Shown: piece after piece, positions 27,201 through 34,801 of the stretch
How positions within the stretch are numbered: the stretch's first letter is position 1
Layout: every line of letters begins with the position of its first letter
Source of the DNA: Candidatus Rokuibacteriota bacterium
GTDB lineage: Bacteria > Methylomirabilota > Methylomirabilia > Rokubacteriales > CSP1-6
Direction: 5' to 3'
Length of the DNA stretch: 64,000 nucleotides
Assembly (NCBI GenBank): GCA_003220225.1
Contig: QHRU01000048.1
Span: 1 to 64,000 of the forward strand
Notes under the pieces: generated by a model
The model's database searches: none
Seen by the model: only the letters and a program-made list of their open reading frames with translations
What the model was told of the DNA's origin: nothing
Made by a program: the position numbers and the translations under genes

Positions 27201-29145
27201 CGCGGGCGCGGGTATCACCGTGAGCAACGTCACGTTTGTCTCCTCGGCCCGACTGACGGCATCGTTCGCGATCGACGGTGCAGCGACTGGAGGACCGCGA
27301 GCGGTCACTGTGACCAACCCGAACGGCGGCGGCGGAACGCTGGCCAACGGGTTCACGGTGAACGTGCCGGTGCCGGCCACGGTGACGCTGGCCTACAACG
27401 GCAAGCTGCGCGACAAGGTCGGCGGGGGTGACACCTTCCTCGGCGGGGATGGCGCGGCCGACGCGACCATGACCCTGACGCTGAGCGCGGCCGGTGGGCG
27501 GACGGTGACGGCGCTGCAGCTTTCGAACGGGATCGGCGGGACGTGGGACACGACCACGCCGAACGCCGCCTGGGTGCTGGGCGTGGCGCCCTCGCTGGAC
27601 GGCGCGCTGCTCAACAACGCGACGACGATGGCGGTGAATGCGACGGTGGCCGATGGCGGCAGCCTGACGCTGTTCGCGTCGGACTACAACGGCGGCATGG
27701 GATTCGCGCCCGGCAGGACGCTGACGGTGACCGCGACGTTCTCCGATGGGTCGTCGGCCCAGGCGGTGACGACGGTGACCAACACCGCCGTCACGGTGAG
27801 CGCGGTGACGCCCAGCCAGGGGACGATGGGCACGACGGTGGCGGTGACCATCGACGGCGGTGGCTTCGTGAGCGGAGCGATGGTGAGCGCGGGGGCGGGC
27901 ATCACCGTGAGCAACGTCATGTTCGTGTCCTCGGCCCGACTGACCGCATCGTTCGCGATCGCCAGTGGTGCCATGAGCGGGCCGCGGGACGTGACGGTGA
28001 CGACCCCGGGCAGTGGCGGAGGAGCGCTGACCAACGGCTTCACCGTGAACCTGCCGGCGGCGGTGACGCTGGCCTACAACGGCAAGCTGCGCGACAAGGT
28101 CGGCGGGGGTGACACCTTCCTCGGTGGGGACGGTGCGGCCGACGCGACCATGACCCTGACGCTGAGCGCGGCCGGCGGGCGGACCGTGACGGCCCTGCAG
28201 CTTTCGAACGGGATCGGGGGGACGTGGGACACGACCGCGCCGAACGCCGCCTGGGTGCTCGGCGTGGCGCCCTCGCTGGACGGGGCGCTGCTGAACAATG
28301 CGACGACGATGGCGGTGAATGCGGCCGTGGCCGATGGCGGCAGCCTGACGCTGTTCGCGTCGGACTACAACGGGGGCATGGGATTCGCGCCGGGCAGGAC
28401 GCTGACGGTGACTGCGACGTTCTCCGATGGGTCGGCGGCCCAGGCCGTGACGACCGTGACCAGCAGTGTCGTCACGGTGAGCGCGGTGACCCCCAACCAG
28501 GGGACGACGGGCGCGACGGTGGCGGTGACGATCGACGGCAGCGGATTCGTGAGCGGAGCGAGGGTGAGCGCGGGGGCGGACATCACCGTGAGCTACGTCG
28601 TGTGGGTGTCCTCGACCCGACTGATTGCATCGTTCGCGATCGCCGGCGGTGCCACGAGCGGGCCGCGGGACGTGACGGTGACGAACCCGGACACCGGCGG
28701 AGGAACGCTGACCGGCGGATTCACGGTGAACTCGCCGGTGACGCTGACGCTGGTCTACAACGGCAAGCTGCGCGACACGGTCGGCGGAGGTGACACTGCC
28801 CTCGCTCCGGATGGCGCGGCCGACGCGACGATCACGCTGACGCTGAACGCGGCGGGGGGCCGCAGCGTGACGGCGGTCCAACTGGTGAACGGGGTCGGCG
28901 GAGTCTGGGACACGATCGCGCCGAACGCCTCCTGGGTGCTGGGCGTGGCGCTCTCGCTGAACGGGGCGCTGCTGAACGACCCGACGACGATGGCGGTGAC
29001 CACCACGGTGGCCGACGGCGGCAGCCTGACGCTGTTCGCGTCGGACTACCTCGGGGGCGTGGGTTTCGCGCCGGGCAGGAACCTGACGGTCACCGCCACG
29101 TTCTCCGACGGCACCTCCGCCGTGGGCACCGTCACCACGCCATAG
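24244..29145 (+). CDS. Secreted subtilisin-family (S8) protease with five large tandem repeats
   Basis: A 1633-residue exported serine protease. The ATG at 24244 follows GGAGG. Residues 1 to about 28 form a signal peptide (core VAVLIILIALALI), followed by an Asp/Lys-rich stretch and a probable I9-like propeptide. The S8 catalytic triad is complete: D201 (AVLDTGVDSTH), H258 (FHGTHVAGIAAG) and S436 (SGTSMATPHVAG). From residue 500 to the end there are five repeats of 227-229 residues, each an IPT/TIG-like domain (VTPNQGTTGTTV...TIDGSGFV) plus an unrecognised domain beginning YNGKLRD. There is no LPXTG, autotransporter barrel or other anchor. It may be sigma-54 controlled. Confidence 0.85.
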   Translation: MGRHTRLVAVLIILIALALIPGGTSLAGRRDDDRRGAAAKLEEKSEAWRQAKSEDSDDDDKGPWVNGVSPKVRKRVAGGDRARVLVSLRLPGRGHVPEGRLTHAAAALQRSDIKQVGGQLMSRLRKANYRIVHRYDYVPLIALEVDADALAGLEGSSLWVDRVFDDAIKRPILAESVPLIGADRAWGRGFDGSGTVVAVLDTGVDSTHPFLLGKVVEEACYSSMLAKHSTTFCPNGAEEQVGPGAAVPCPLDAQGCFHGTHVAGIAAGDGATAGVTFSGVAPGAQLMAVQVFSKFISVSDCGPFNTPCVGAYTSDLIAGLERVYAVHGTRNIASVNMSLGGGSFSAYCDAEPEKAIIDTLRSAGIATVVASGNDGSPTALSSPACISSAVSVGSTTKSDAVSSFSNVAPFMSLFAPGEDILSSVTGGGFAMLSGTSMATPHVAGSWAILKQAAPAATVDQTLAALQSTGVPITDTRSGTPVTRPRIRVDLALNQLDPPTLTVAAVTPGQGKTGTTVSVTIDGTGFVTGAGVNAGAGITVSNVAVLSATRLTARFAIAAGATLGGRNVKVTIPSEMATLNNAFTVVPAVTLNLAYNGKLRDRVGGGDTARTPDGALDGTLTLTLNATDGRTITALRLQNASGGVWDTTAPNAAWLLGVAAALDSPLLNDATTMGVNTTLTDGGTLRLFASDYGNGLGFAVGQQLTVTATLSDGTSVQATTTVSSTTPTVTAVTPNQGTSGSAVSVTIDGSGFVNGAAVSAGVGITVNGVVFVSSTRLTATFTIASDAGGGARDVTVTSPGGTGGTLANAFTVTTPQTARLSLVYNGKLRDRVGGGDTARAADGAADATLTLTLSAVGGRTVTALQLSNGIGGTWDTTAPNAAWLLGVALSLDGALLNNPTTMAVNQAVADGGSLLLFASDYGGGQGFANGTTLTVTATFSDGTSAQAVATATAAVVVGAVTPNQGTTGTTVPVTIDGSGFVLGATVSAGAGITVSNVTFVSSARLTASFAIDGAATGGPRAVTVTNPNGGGGTLANGFTVNVPVPATVTLAYNGKLRDKVGGGDTFLGGDGAADATMTLTLSAAGGRTVTALQLSNGIGGTWDTTTPNAAWVLGVAPSLDGALLNNATTMAVNATVADGGSLTLFASDYNGGMGFAPGRTLTVTATFSDGSSAQAVTTVTNTAVTVSAVTPSQGTMGTTVAVTIDGGGFVSGAMVSAGAGITVSNVMFVSSARLTASFAIASGAMSGPRDVTVTTPGSGGGALTNGFTVNLPAAVTLAYNGKLRDKVGGGDTFLGGDGAADATMTLTLSAAGGRTVTALQLSNGIGGTWDTTAPNAAWVLGVAPSLDGALLNNATTMAVNAAVADGGSLTLFASDYNGGMGFAPGRTLTVTATFSDGSAAQAVTTVTSSVVTVSAVTPNQGTTGATVAVTIDGSGFVSGARVSAGADITVSYVVWVSSTRLIASFAIAGGATSGPRDVTVTNPDTGGGTLTGGFTVNSPVTLTLVYNGKLRDTVGGGDTALAPDGAADATITLTLNAAGGRSVTAVQLVNGVGGVWDTIAPNASWVLGVALSLNGALLNDPTTMAVTTTVADGGSLTLFASDYLGGVGFAPGRNLTVTATFSDGTSAVGTVTTP
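25741..29139 (+). repeat. Five tandem coding repeats of 681-687 bp in the subtilase gene
   Basis: The tyrosine codon of the YNGKLRD motif recurs at 26023, 26710, 27394, 28075 and 28756, giving periods of 687, 684, 681 and 681 bp. Units 3 and 4 are almost identical in DNA over long stretches (same YNGKLRDKVGGGDTFLGGDG), while units 1, 2 and 5 have diverged. This points to recent duplication or gene conversion between the middle units. Confidence 0.9.
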
Positions 29146-29149
29146 CGCC

Positions 29150-30394
29150 TCACCGATACGCGCACGGCGGCACCGGCGTCCTGAATGGCGCCTGCGTGAG
29201 GTGGCCGCCCGGCGCGAAGAGTCGCAGCTGCTCGGCGGGCGGCGCCGGCGCCAGCCGGCGGCCGCGCAGCGTCAGGTAATAGCCTGCGCGCACCACATCC
29301 ACTCCCGCGGCGCGTAGATCCGCCTGGCCGCGCAGCGTCGTCGTACGCCGCGACTCCACCAGCGCGCGCGCCGTCGCCGGGCCCACGCCCGGCACGCGCA
29401 GCAGCGCCTCGTACGACGCGCGCGTCACCTCCAGCGGGAAGAACGATGGCTGGGCGCGCGCCCACGCCGTCTTCGGATCGCGCTCGAGGTCCAGGTTGCC
29501 GTCGGCGCCGAACGCCAGCTCGTGGAGCGCGAAGCCGTACTGCCGCAGCAGGTGCTCGGCCTGGTAGAGGCGGAGCTCGCGCGCCGCGGGGGTGGCCGGC
29601 AGGTTCTCGAGCGGTGTGCCCGCGACCGGCTGGAACGCACTGAAGTGCGCGTGATGCAGCAGCCGCCGTCGCTCGAGCCGGTCGACGACCGTGAGGATCT
29701 CGCGATCGCGCTCACCGGCGGCGCCCACGACGAACTGGGTCGTGGTGCCGGAGGACGGCAGCGCGCCAGGGCTGCCCCGCCGCGCCGCCAGCAGCCGCCC
29801 GGCGTGCTCGAGCTTCGGCAGGAGGTCGCCGGAGAAGCTCTTGTCGCGGGTGAGGCGATGAACGTGGTCGTCGCTCGGCCCCTCCAGATTCACCGAGATG
29901 CGGTTGGCGAGACGCGCAGCCTCCTCCACCTGCGCCGGCTCCGCGCCCGGCAGGAGCTTGATGTGGACGTACCCGCCGAAGCCCTCGCGCCGGCGCAGCA
30001 GGTCGAGCGTCGCCAGCATGCGATCGGTCGCGCGCTCGGGCCGGCCCGGAACTCCCGAGGTGAGGAAGAGGCCCGAGGCGAGGCCCTTGCGGTGGACGTC
30101 CATGAAGGTGCGCGCGGTCTCGTCGGGCGAGATCGACACGCGTGGGACGTTGCCACCGCAGAAGGTCGGACAATAGCCGCACGACAGCGAGCACGCGTTG
30201 GTCTGCATCACGCGCATGAGGTTCGTGGAGCCACCGCCTGGCAGCCTGACCGCCGCGATTCCTACCGACGCCAGCGGGTTCTTGCCGACGGGCGCCGGCC
30301 CCGCCAGGCGAGATGGGCGGCGCAGCCGTGGAACGCCCTCACGGTCGGCGAGGGCGGAGTCGGCCAAGAGCTCCATCCGGCGGCGCAGGTCCAT
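29150..30394 (-). CDS. Radical SAM protein of the UDG-linked putative DNA modification/repair type
   Basis: A 414-residue radical SAM enzyme. The cluster motif is CxxxCxxC in TNACSLSCGYCPTFCGG (about residues 68-76). A C-terminal helix-hairpin-helix is visible (LLRVPGVGPATARALVESRR), a DNA-binding feature. The order (N-terminal rSAM, QPVAGTPLENLPATP, HhH) matches the family annotated as putative DNA modification/repair radical SAM proteins, normally encoded beside a uracil-DNA-glycosylase-like partner. No such partner is adjacent here. It converges with the subtilase gene (4 bp between stops). Confidence 0.75.
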   Translation of the reverse strand: MDLRRRMELLADSALADREGVPRLRRPSRLAGPAPVGKNPLASVGIAAVRLPGGGSTNLMRVMQTNACSLSCGYCPTFCGGNVPRVSISPDETARTFMDVHRKGLASGLFLTSGVPGRPERATDRMLATLDLLRRREGFGGYVHIKLLPGAEPAQVEEAARLANRISVNLEGPSDDHVHRLTRDKSFSGDLLPKLEHAGRLLAARRGSPGALPSSGTTTQFVVGAAGERDREILTVVDRLERRRLLHHAHFSAFQPVAGTPLENLPATPAARELRLYQAEHLLRQYGFALHELAFGADGNLDLERDPKTAWARAQPSFFPLEVTRASYEALLRVPGVGPATARALVESRRTTTLRGQADLRAAGVDVVRAGYYLTLRGRRLAPAPPAEQLRLFAPGGHLTQAPFRTPVPPCAYR

Positions 30395-30426
30395 GCCGGA
30401 TAGATACCAAACAAACGACGAGTAGT

Positions 30427-31155
30427 CTAGTCCCGCTCCAGGAAACCCTCGGTCATGGCGTTGACCTCGGGGATGCCCGTCTTCGCGATCGCGTTGATGC
30501 GAGCCTTCATTTCAGAGAGCGGCCGGAACGGTTTGGCCAGGAGCATTTGCGCGTGTTCCCTCGCGTGTTTCATGAGGTCGCTTCCGGGCACGATGCGGTG
30601 GACCAGGCCCATTGCGCGGGCTTCCTCGGCGCCGTAACGCCGGCACTCGAGGATGATCTCCTTGGCGCGTGCGGGGCCGACGAGGCGGACGAAGCGCGTG
30701 GTGGACGCGACGCCGAGCGGCACGCCGAGGTCGACCTCCGGGATCCAGAACTGCGCCTCCGCGGCGGCGATCCGGAAGTCGCAGGCCAGCGTCAGCCCCC
30801 AGCCGCCGCCCACCGCGTGGCCGTTGACGGCACAGAGGGTGATCTGCTCGAGGCCCTCGAGCGTCGTGTTGACGCGCTCGAAGAGCCGGCGGAACTGCGA
30901 CTTGCGCGTGGCCATCGCGTGGCGCCGCTCCTCGGCCGACATCGAGCTCTTCAGCTTGGCGTCGGCGCCGGCCGAAAAGACCGGCGGCGCGCCCGTGACG
31001 ATCACCAGGCGCACGGCGGCGTCGTCGCGCAGCTCGCTGAAGGCGCGGCCAAGCTCGGTCAGCATGGGGTCGCTCAGCGAGTTGCGGCGATCGGGACGAT
31101 TCAGGGTCACCGTGGCCACGGCGCCGTCGCGGTCGAGGCGGACGTTGTCGCTCAT
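30427..31155 (-). CDS. Enoyl-CoA hydratase/isomerase family (crotonase) protein
   Basis: A 242-residue crotonase-fold protein. The oxyanion-hole region SAGADAKLK and NGHAVGGGWGLTLACDFRIA are recognisable. Of the two catalytic glutamates of rat hydratase, the second is kept (WIPEVDLGVP), but the first (E in GGGCEL) is replaced by Gly (GGGWGL). A simple enoyl-CoA hydratase is therefore less certain, and isomerase or other crotonase chemistry is possible. It is divergent from an acyl-CoA synthetase with 27 bp between start codons, suggesting shared control of an acyl-CoA pathway. Confidence 0.8.
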   Translation of the reverse strand: MSDNVRLDRDGAVATVTLNRPDRRNSLSDPMLTELGRAFSELRDDAAVRLVIVTGAPPVFSAGADAKLKSSMSAEERRHAMATRKSQFRRLFERVNTTLEGLEQITLCAVNGHAVGGGWGLTLACDFRIAAAEAQFWIPEVDLGVPLGVASTTRFVRLVGPARAKEIILECRRYGAEEARAMGLVHRIVPGSDLMKHAREHAQMLLAKPFRPLSEMKARINAIAKTGIPEVNAMTEGFLERD

Positions 31156-31182
31156 GCGCGAAGGGATATCATAAGAGCCTCC

Positions 31183-33120
31183 ATGAGCGAGCAGATCGTT
31201 TGGCGGCCCACCGCGGAGTACGTCGAGCGCGCGAAGATCACCCGGCTCATGCGGCGCCTGGGCGTGGGCACGCTGGAAGAGCTCCAGCGCCGCTCGGTGG
31301 ACGACCCCGAGTGGTACTGGCGCGGGGTGATCGAGGATCTCGGCATCCGCTTCACGAAGCCGTTCAGCCGCGTGCTCGACGCCACGCGCGGCCCGGCGTG
31401 GCCGCGCTGGTTCCCCGAGGGCCGGCTGAATTTCGCCGACAACTGTGTCGATCGCCACCTCGACGCCGGCCGCGGCGGCAAGCCTGCGATCGTCTGGGAG
31501 GGCGACGACGGCTCGAGCCGCACGCTGACGTACGCGGAGCTGGCGGCGGAGGTCAACCGGCTCGCCAACGCCTTGAAAGCGCTCGGCGTCGGCCCGGGCG
31601 ATCGCGTCGGCATCTTCCTGCCCATGTCGCCCGAAGCCGCCATCGCCACCCTCGCCGTCGTGCGCGTCGGGGCCGTCTACACGCCGTGCTTCTCGGGCTT
31701 CGGCGGGCAGGCGGTCGCCTCGCGGCTACAGGACTCCGAGGCGAAGGTGCTGATCACGGCCGATGGCTTCTTTCGCCGCGGCCAGGTCGTGAAGATGAAG
31801 GAGACCGCCGACGAGGCGGTGGCATTGTCGCCGAGCGTGGGGCGGGTGATCGTCTACCGGCGGCTCGGCCGCGAGATCCCCTGGAGCGCCGGCCGCGACG
31901 TGTGGTGGCACGAGGCCGTCGCCGGAACGTCCGACGCGTGCGCGGCGCTGGAGGTGGAGGCTGACCATCCGTGCCTCATCATCTACACGTCGGGCACCAC
32001 CGGGAAGCCCAAGGGCGCGGTGCTCACGCACGGCGGATTTCTCCTGAAGGCCGCCCACGACTTCGCGTACTGCCACGACGTCGGCGAGAGCGACCGGCTC
32101 TTCTGGCTCACCGACCTCGGCTGGCTGATGGGACCGATGCTGATAACGGGGGCGCTCGCGCAGGGCGCGACCGCCGTGGTGTTCGAAGGCGTGCCGGACT
32201 ATCCGAAGCCCGACCGTCTCTGGGCCCTCGTCGAGCGCCATCGCGTGACGATCATGGGGCTGTCGCCCACGGCCGTGCGCGCGCTGATGCCGCACGGCCC
32301 CGAGCACGTCCACGCTCACGACCTCTCGTCGCTGCGCATGCTGGGCTCCACCGGCGAGCCGTGGAACCCGGAGCCGTACCGCTGGCTCTTCGAGAACGCC
32401 GGTAAGACGCGGATCCCGATCAGCAACTACACCGGTGGAACGGAAATCTCCGGCGGAATCCTGGGCTGCTTTCCCATCGCTCCGATCAAACCCTGCTCCT
32501 TCACGGGCCCGATCCCCGGCATGGCCGCCGAGGTCTTCGACGACGCCGGCCGTCCCGTGCGCGGCGCCGTCGGCGAGCTGGTCGTGACGAAGCCGTGGCC
32601 GGGAATGACGGCCGGTTTCTGGCACGATCCCGCGCGCTACGAGGAGACGTACTGGTCGCGCTGGAGGGACGTGTGGGTGCACGGCGACTGGGCCACGATC
32701 GACGAGGACGGCTTCTGGTACATCCAGGGACGCTCCGACGACACGCTCAAGATCGCGGGCAAGCGCCTCGGCCCGGCCGAGGTGGAATCCGTGCTGGTCG
32801 GCCATCCCGCCGTCGCCGAGTCGGGCGTCATCGGTGTGCCGCACGCGGTGAAGGGCGAGGCGATCGTCTGCTTCGTCGTGCTACGCCCCGGCCACGAGCC
32901 CGGCGAGCCGCTGCGCAAGGAATTGGCCGAGCGCGTCGCGGCGTCGATGGGGAAGGCGCTCAAGCCCGAGAAGGTGCTGTTCACGGGCGACCTGCCCAAG
33001 ACGCGCAGCGCGAAGATCATGCGCCGCGTGATCCGCGCGACCTACCTCGGCAAGGAGCCGGGCGATCTCTCGTCGCTGGAGAATCCCACCGCCGTCAAGG
33101 CGGTGGCCGACGCGCGCTGA
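31183..33120 (+). CDS. Acetyl-CoA synthetase-like AMP-forming acyl-CoA ligase
   Basis: A 645-residue ANL-superfamily ligase of acetyl-CoA synthetase length. The AMP/phosphate-binding motif is IIYTSGTTGKPKGAVLTHGG (about residues 266-285), followed by NYTGGTEISGG, a YIQGRSDDTLKIAGKRLGP hinge, and the C-terminal catalytic Lys in PKTRSAKIMRRVIR. The N-terminal domain (PEWYWRGVIEDLGIRFTKPF) matches acetoacetyl/acetyl-CoA synthetases. The start is the ATG at 31183. The exact acid substrate is not predictable. It is divergent from the crotonase gene. Confidence 0.85.
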   Translation: MSEQIVWRPTAEYVERAKITRLMRRLGVGTLEELQRRSVDDPEWYWRGVIEDLGIRFTKPFSRVLDATRGPAWPRWFPEGRLNFADNCVDRHLDAGRGGKPAIVWEGDDGSSRTLTYAELAAEVNRLANALKALGVGPGDRVGIFLPMSPEAAIATLAVVRVGAVYTPCFSGFGGQAVASRLQDSEAKVLITADGFFRRGQVVKMKETADEAVALSPSVGRVIVYRRLGREIPWSAGRDVWWHEAVAGTSDACAALEVEADHPCLIIYTSGTTGKPKGAVLTHGGFLLKAAHDFAYCHDVGESDRLFWLTDLGWLMGPMLITGALAQGATAVVFEGVPDYPKPDRLWALVERHRVTIMGLSPTAVRALMPHGPEHVHAHDLSSLRMLGSTGEPWNPEPYRWLFENAGKTRIPISNYTGGTEISGGILGCFPIAPIKPCSFTGPIPGMAAEVFDDAGRPVRGAVGELVVTKPWPGMTAGFWHDPARYEETYWSRWRDVWVHGDWATIDEDGFWYIQGRSDDTLKIAGKRLGPAEVESVLVGHPAVAESGVIGVPHAVKGEAIVCFVVLRPGHEPGEPLRKELAERVAASMGKALKPEKVLFTGDLPKTRSAKIMRRVIRATYLGKEPGDLSSLENPTAVKAVADAR

Positions 33121-33162
33121 TTCGCTTCGAGTGTTGAGCGCCGGGGTCAGACGGCGAGCCGA

Positions 33163-33828
33163 TCAGACGGAGCTGGGCGCGTCTCGCAAGTCGGGCACGG
33201 GCTGCGTCTCCTCGGTCACCATCGTCGTCGCCCGCACGGAGAACATCGCGAGCAACGCGGCGCCGACGGCGATCCGGAGCCAGCGGGCGCGCGAGAACCT
33301 GACCATCACGAAGCCGACCAGCCCGATGGCGAGCGCGATCTGGACGACCGTCATCGCGCTGGCCCACTGGCGCTGCAGCGCGCCGAGATTGGCGCCGGCG
33401 CCGTAGCCGACCAGCACATAGGAGGTCGCCCACATCGCTGCGCCGAGCGCGTCGCATACCAGGAACCGGCCGTAGGGGAGCCGCCGTGCGCCGGCCATCG
33501 GCGGCACCACTACGCGCGCGCCGATGACGAACCGACCGAAAACGAGCGTCGTCGTCCCTGGCGTCCAGTGGCGGCCGAACCTCGCGAAGACCCGGTGACC
33601 TCCCATCCGTCCCATCCAGTAGCTGACGGAATCGGCGATGATCACGCCCGCCGCCGCCACCGTGATGGCCCACGCCGGATCGAGATGGCCCTTGACCGCC
33701 AGCCCGCCGATCGTCAGCAGCAACAGCTCGCCGGGAATCGGCAGCGCGGCGCAGTCGAGCGCGACTGCGAGGAACACGACGAGGTATCCGTGCGCCAGGA
33801 CCAGGCCGGCCAGGAACTCGAAGCTCAT
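33163..33828 (-). CDS. DedA family membrane protein
   Basis: A 221-residue integral membrane protein. DedA features include the N-terminal re-entrant region CAALPIPGELLLLTIGG, the SYWMGRMGG motif and FGRFVIGARVVVPPMAGARRLPYGRF with its conserved Arg residues. DedA proteins act as lipid scramblases/flippases in the inner membrane, including undecaprenyl-phosphate recycling for some members. The ATG at 33828 has AGGAG just upstream, slightly close at 2 bases. The intergenic region before it holds two palindromes. Confidence 0.8.
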   Translation of the reverse strand: MSFEFLAGLVLAHGYLVVFLAVALDCAALPIPGELLLLTIGGLAVKGHLDPAWAITVAAAGVIIADSVSYWMGRMGGHRVFARFGRHWTPGTTTLVFGRFVIGARVVVPPMAGARRLPYGRFLVCDALGAAMWATSYVLVGYGAGANLGALQRQWASAMTVVQIALAIGLVGFVMVRFSRARWLRIAVGAALLAMFSVRATTMVTEETQPVPDLRDAPSSV

Positions 33829-33912
33829 GGCTCCTGGAACGAGCAAGCCGAGTACCAGGCCCGTAGTGCTTATAAATGAGGTAGTTACGACTAAGTCCGA
33901 GCAAAACCGGAA

Positions 33913-33946
33913 CTGACCAGCGGTCAGTAACTGATCGGCCGGTCAG
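33913..33946. promoter_or_regulatory. Tandem palindromes, possible TetR-type operator pair
   Basis: Two palindromes lie side by side: CTGACCAGCGGTCAG (33913-33927) and CTGATCGGCCGGTCAG (33931-33946). Each is preceded by AA, so they form a direct repeat of an inverted repeat. The second covers the malG-like stop codon. They lie 85-118 bases upstream of the dedA start. No T-tract follows, so an operator is more likely than a terminator. TetR-family sites commonly have this TGACC...GGTCA form. Confidence 0.4.
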
Positions 33947-34800
33947 CCCTTTACCGCTCCGGCAGTGAGGCCGGAGACGTAGTAGTCGAGGAACCACACG
34001 TAGATGACGACGATCGGCACGCTCGCCAGCACGGCACCCGCCATCAGCGAGCCCCAGTAATAAATGTCCCCGCGGATCAGGTCCGCGGTGACGCCGACCA
34101 CCGCCGTCTTGTTGCCGCTCTGCGAGACGAACGTCAGCGCGTAGATGAACTCGTTCCAGCACAGCGTGAAGCCGAAGAGCGCGGCGCACACGACGCCCGG
34201 CACCGCCATCGGCAGCACGATGCGCAGCAGCGTCTGCAGCCGGCTGGCGCCGTCGACGAGCGCGCACTCCTCCACCTCGCGCGGGACCGTGCGGAAGTAG
34301 CCCATCAGCAGCCACGTCGAGAAGGGCACGAGGAAAGTCGGGTAGGTGACCACGAGCGCCCAGATGGAGTCCGAGAGGCCGAGCCAGTTCACGACCTGCG
34401 AGAGCGGCAGGAAGAGGAGCGTGGGCGGCACCAGGTACGTGATGAACACGGCGGTGCCGAAGGAGCCGACGCCGCGGTAGCGCAGCCGCGCCAGGCTGTA
34501 GCCGGCCAGGATCGCGATCACGAGCGAGATGCTCATCGCGATCACGCTGACGATCAGGCTGTTCTTCATCCAGATCAGGAACTCGGTGCGCCGGAAGAGG
34601 AAATCATAGTGGTCGGTGATCGCCCCCGTCTGGATCCAGAAGGGCACCGCCTTGAGGTTGTAGAGCTCGGCGTTGCGCTTGAACGACGTGACGAACATGA
34701 AATAGAACGGGAACAGCGCGAAGAAGACGAATGGCGTCAGGTTCGCGTACGTCAGCGCCGCGCGCAGCCGCCGGGCCCGGACGCTGGCCGCGCTCGCCAC
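33943..34800 (-). CDS. ABC sugar transporter permease, MalG-like
   Basis: A 285-residue inner-membrane permease with six hydrophobic segments. The coupling-helix EAA loop is EVEECALVDGASRLQTLLRIVLP, and the family's C-terminal FLDYYVSGLTAGAVKG is typical of MalG/UgpE-type carbohydrate permeases. The start is the GTG at 34800, one base after the MalF-like stop. It is the third gene of a binding protein, MalF, MalG operon; the next gene downstream is dedA, and no ATPase gene is present. Confidence 0.85.
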   Translation of the reverse strand: MASAASVRARRLRAALTYANLTPFVFFALFPFYFMFVTSFKRNAELYNLKAVPFWIQTGAITDHYDFLFRRTEFLIWMKNSLIVSVIAMSISLVIAILAGYSLARLRYRGVGSFGTAVFITYLVPPTLLFLPLSQVVNWLGLSDSIWALVVTYPTFLVPFSTWLLMGYFRTVPREVEECALVDGASRLQTLLRIVLPMAVPGVVCAALFGFTLCWNEFIYALTFVSQSGNKTAVVGVTADLIRGDIYYWGSLMAGAVLASVPIVVIYVWFLDYYVSGLTAGAVKG

Positions 34801-34801
34801 C

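Noticed and set aside
26722-28881. 719-codon antisense frame inside the subtilase repeats
   Set aside because: Arg/His-rich repetitive translation mirrors the tandem repeats; there is no ribosome binding site or domain.
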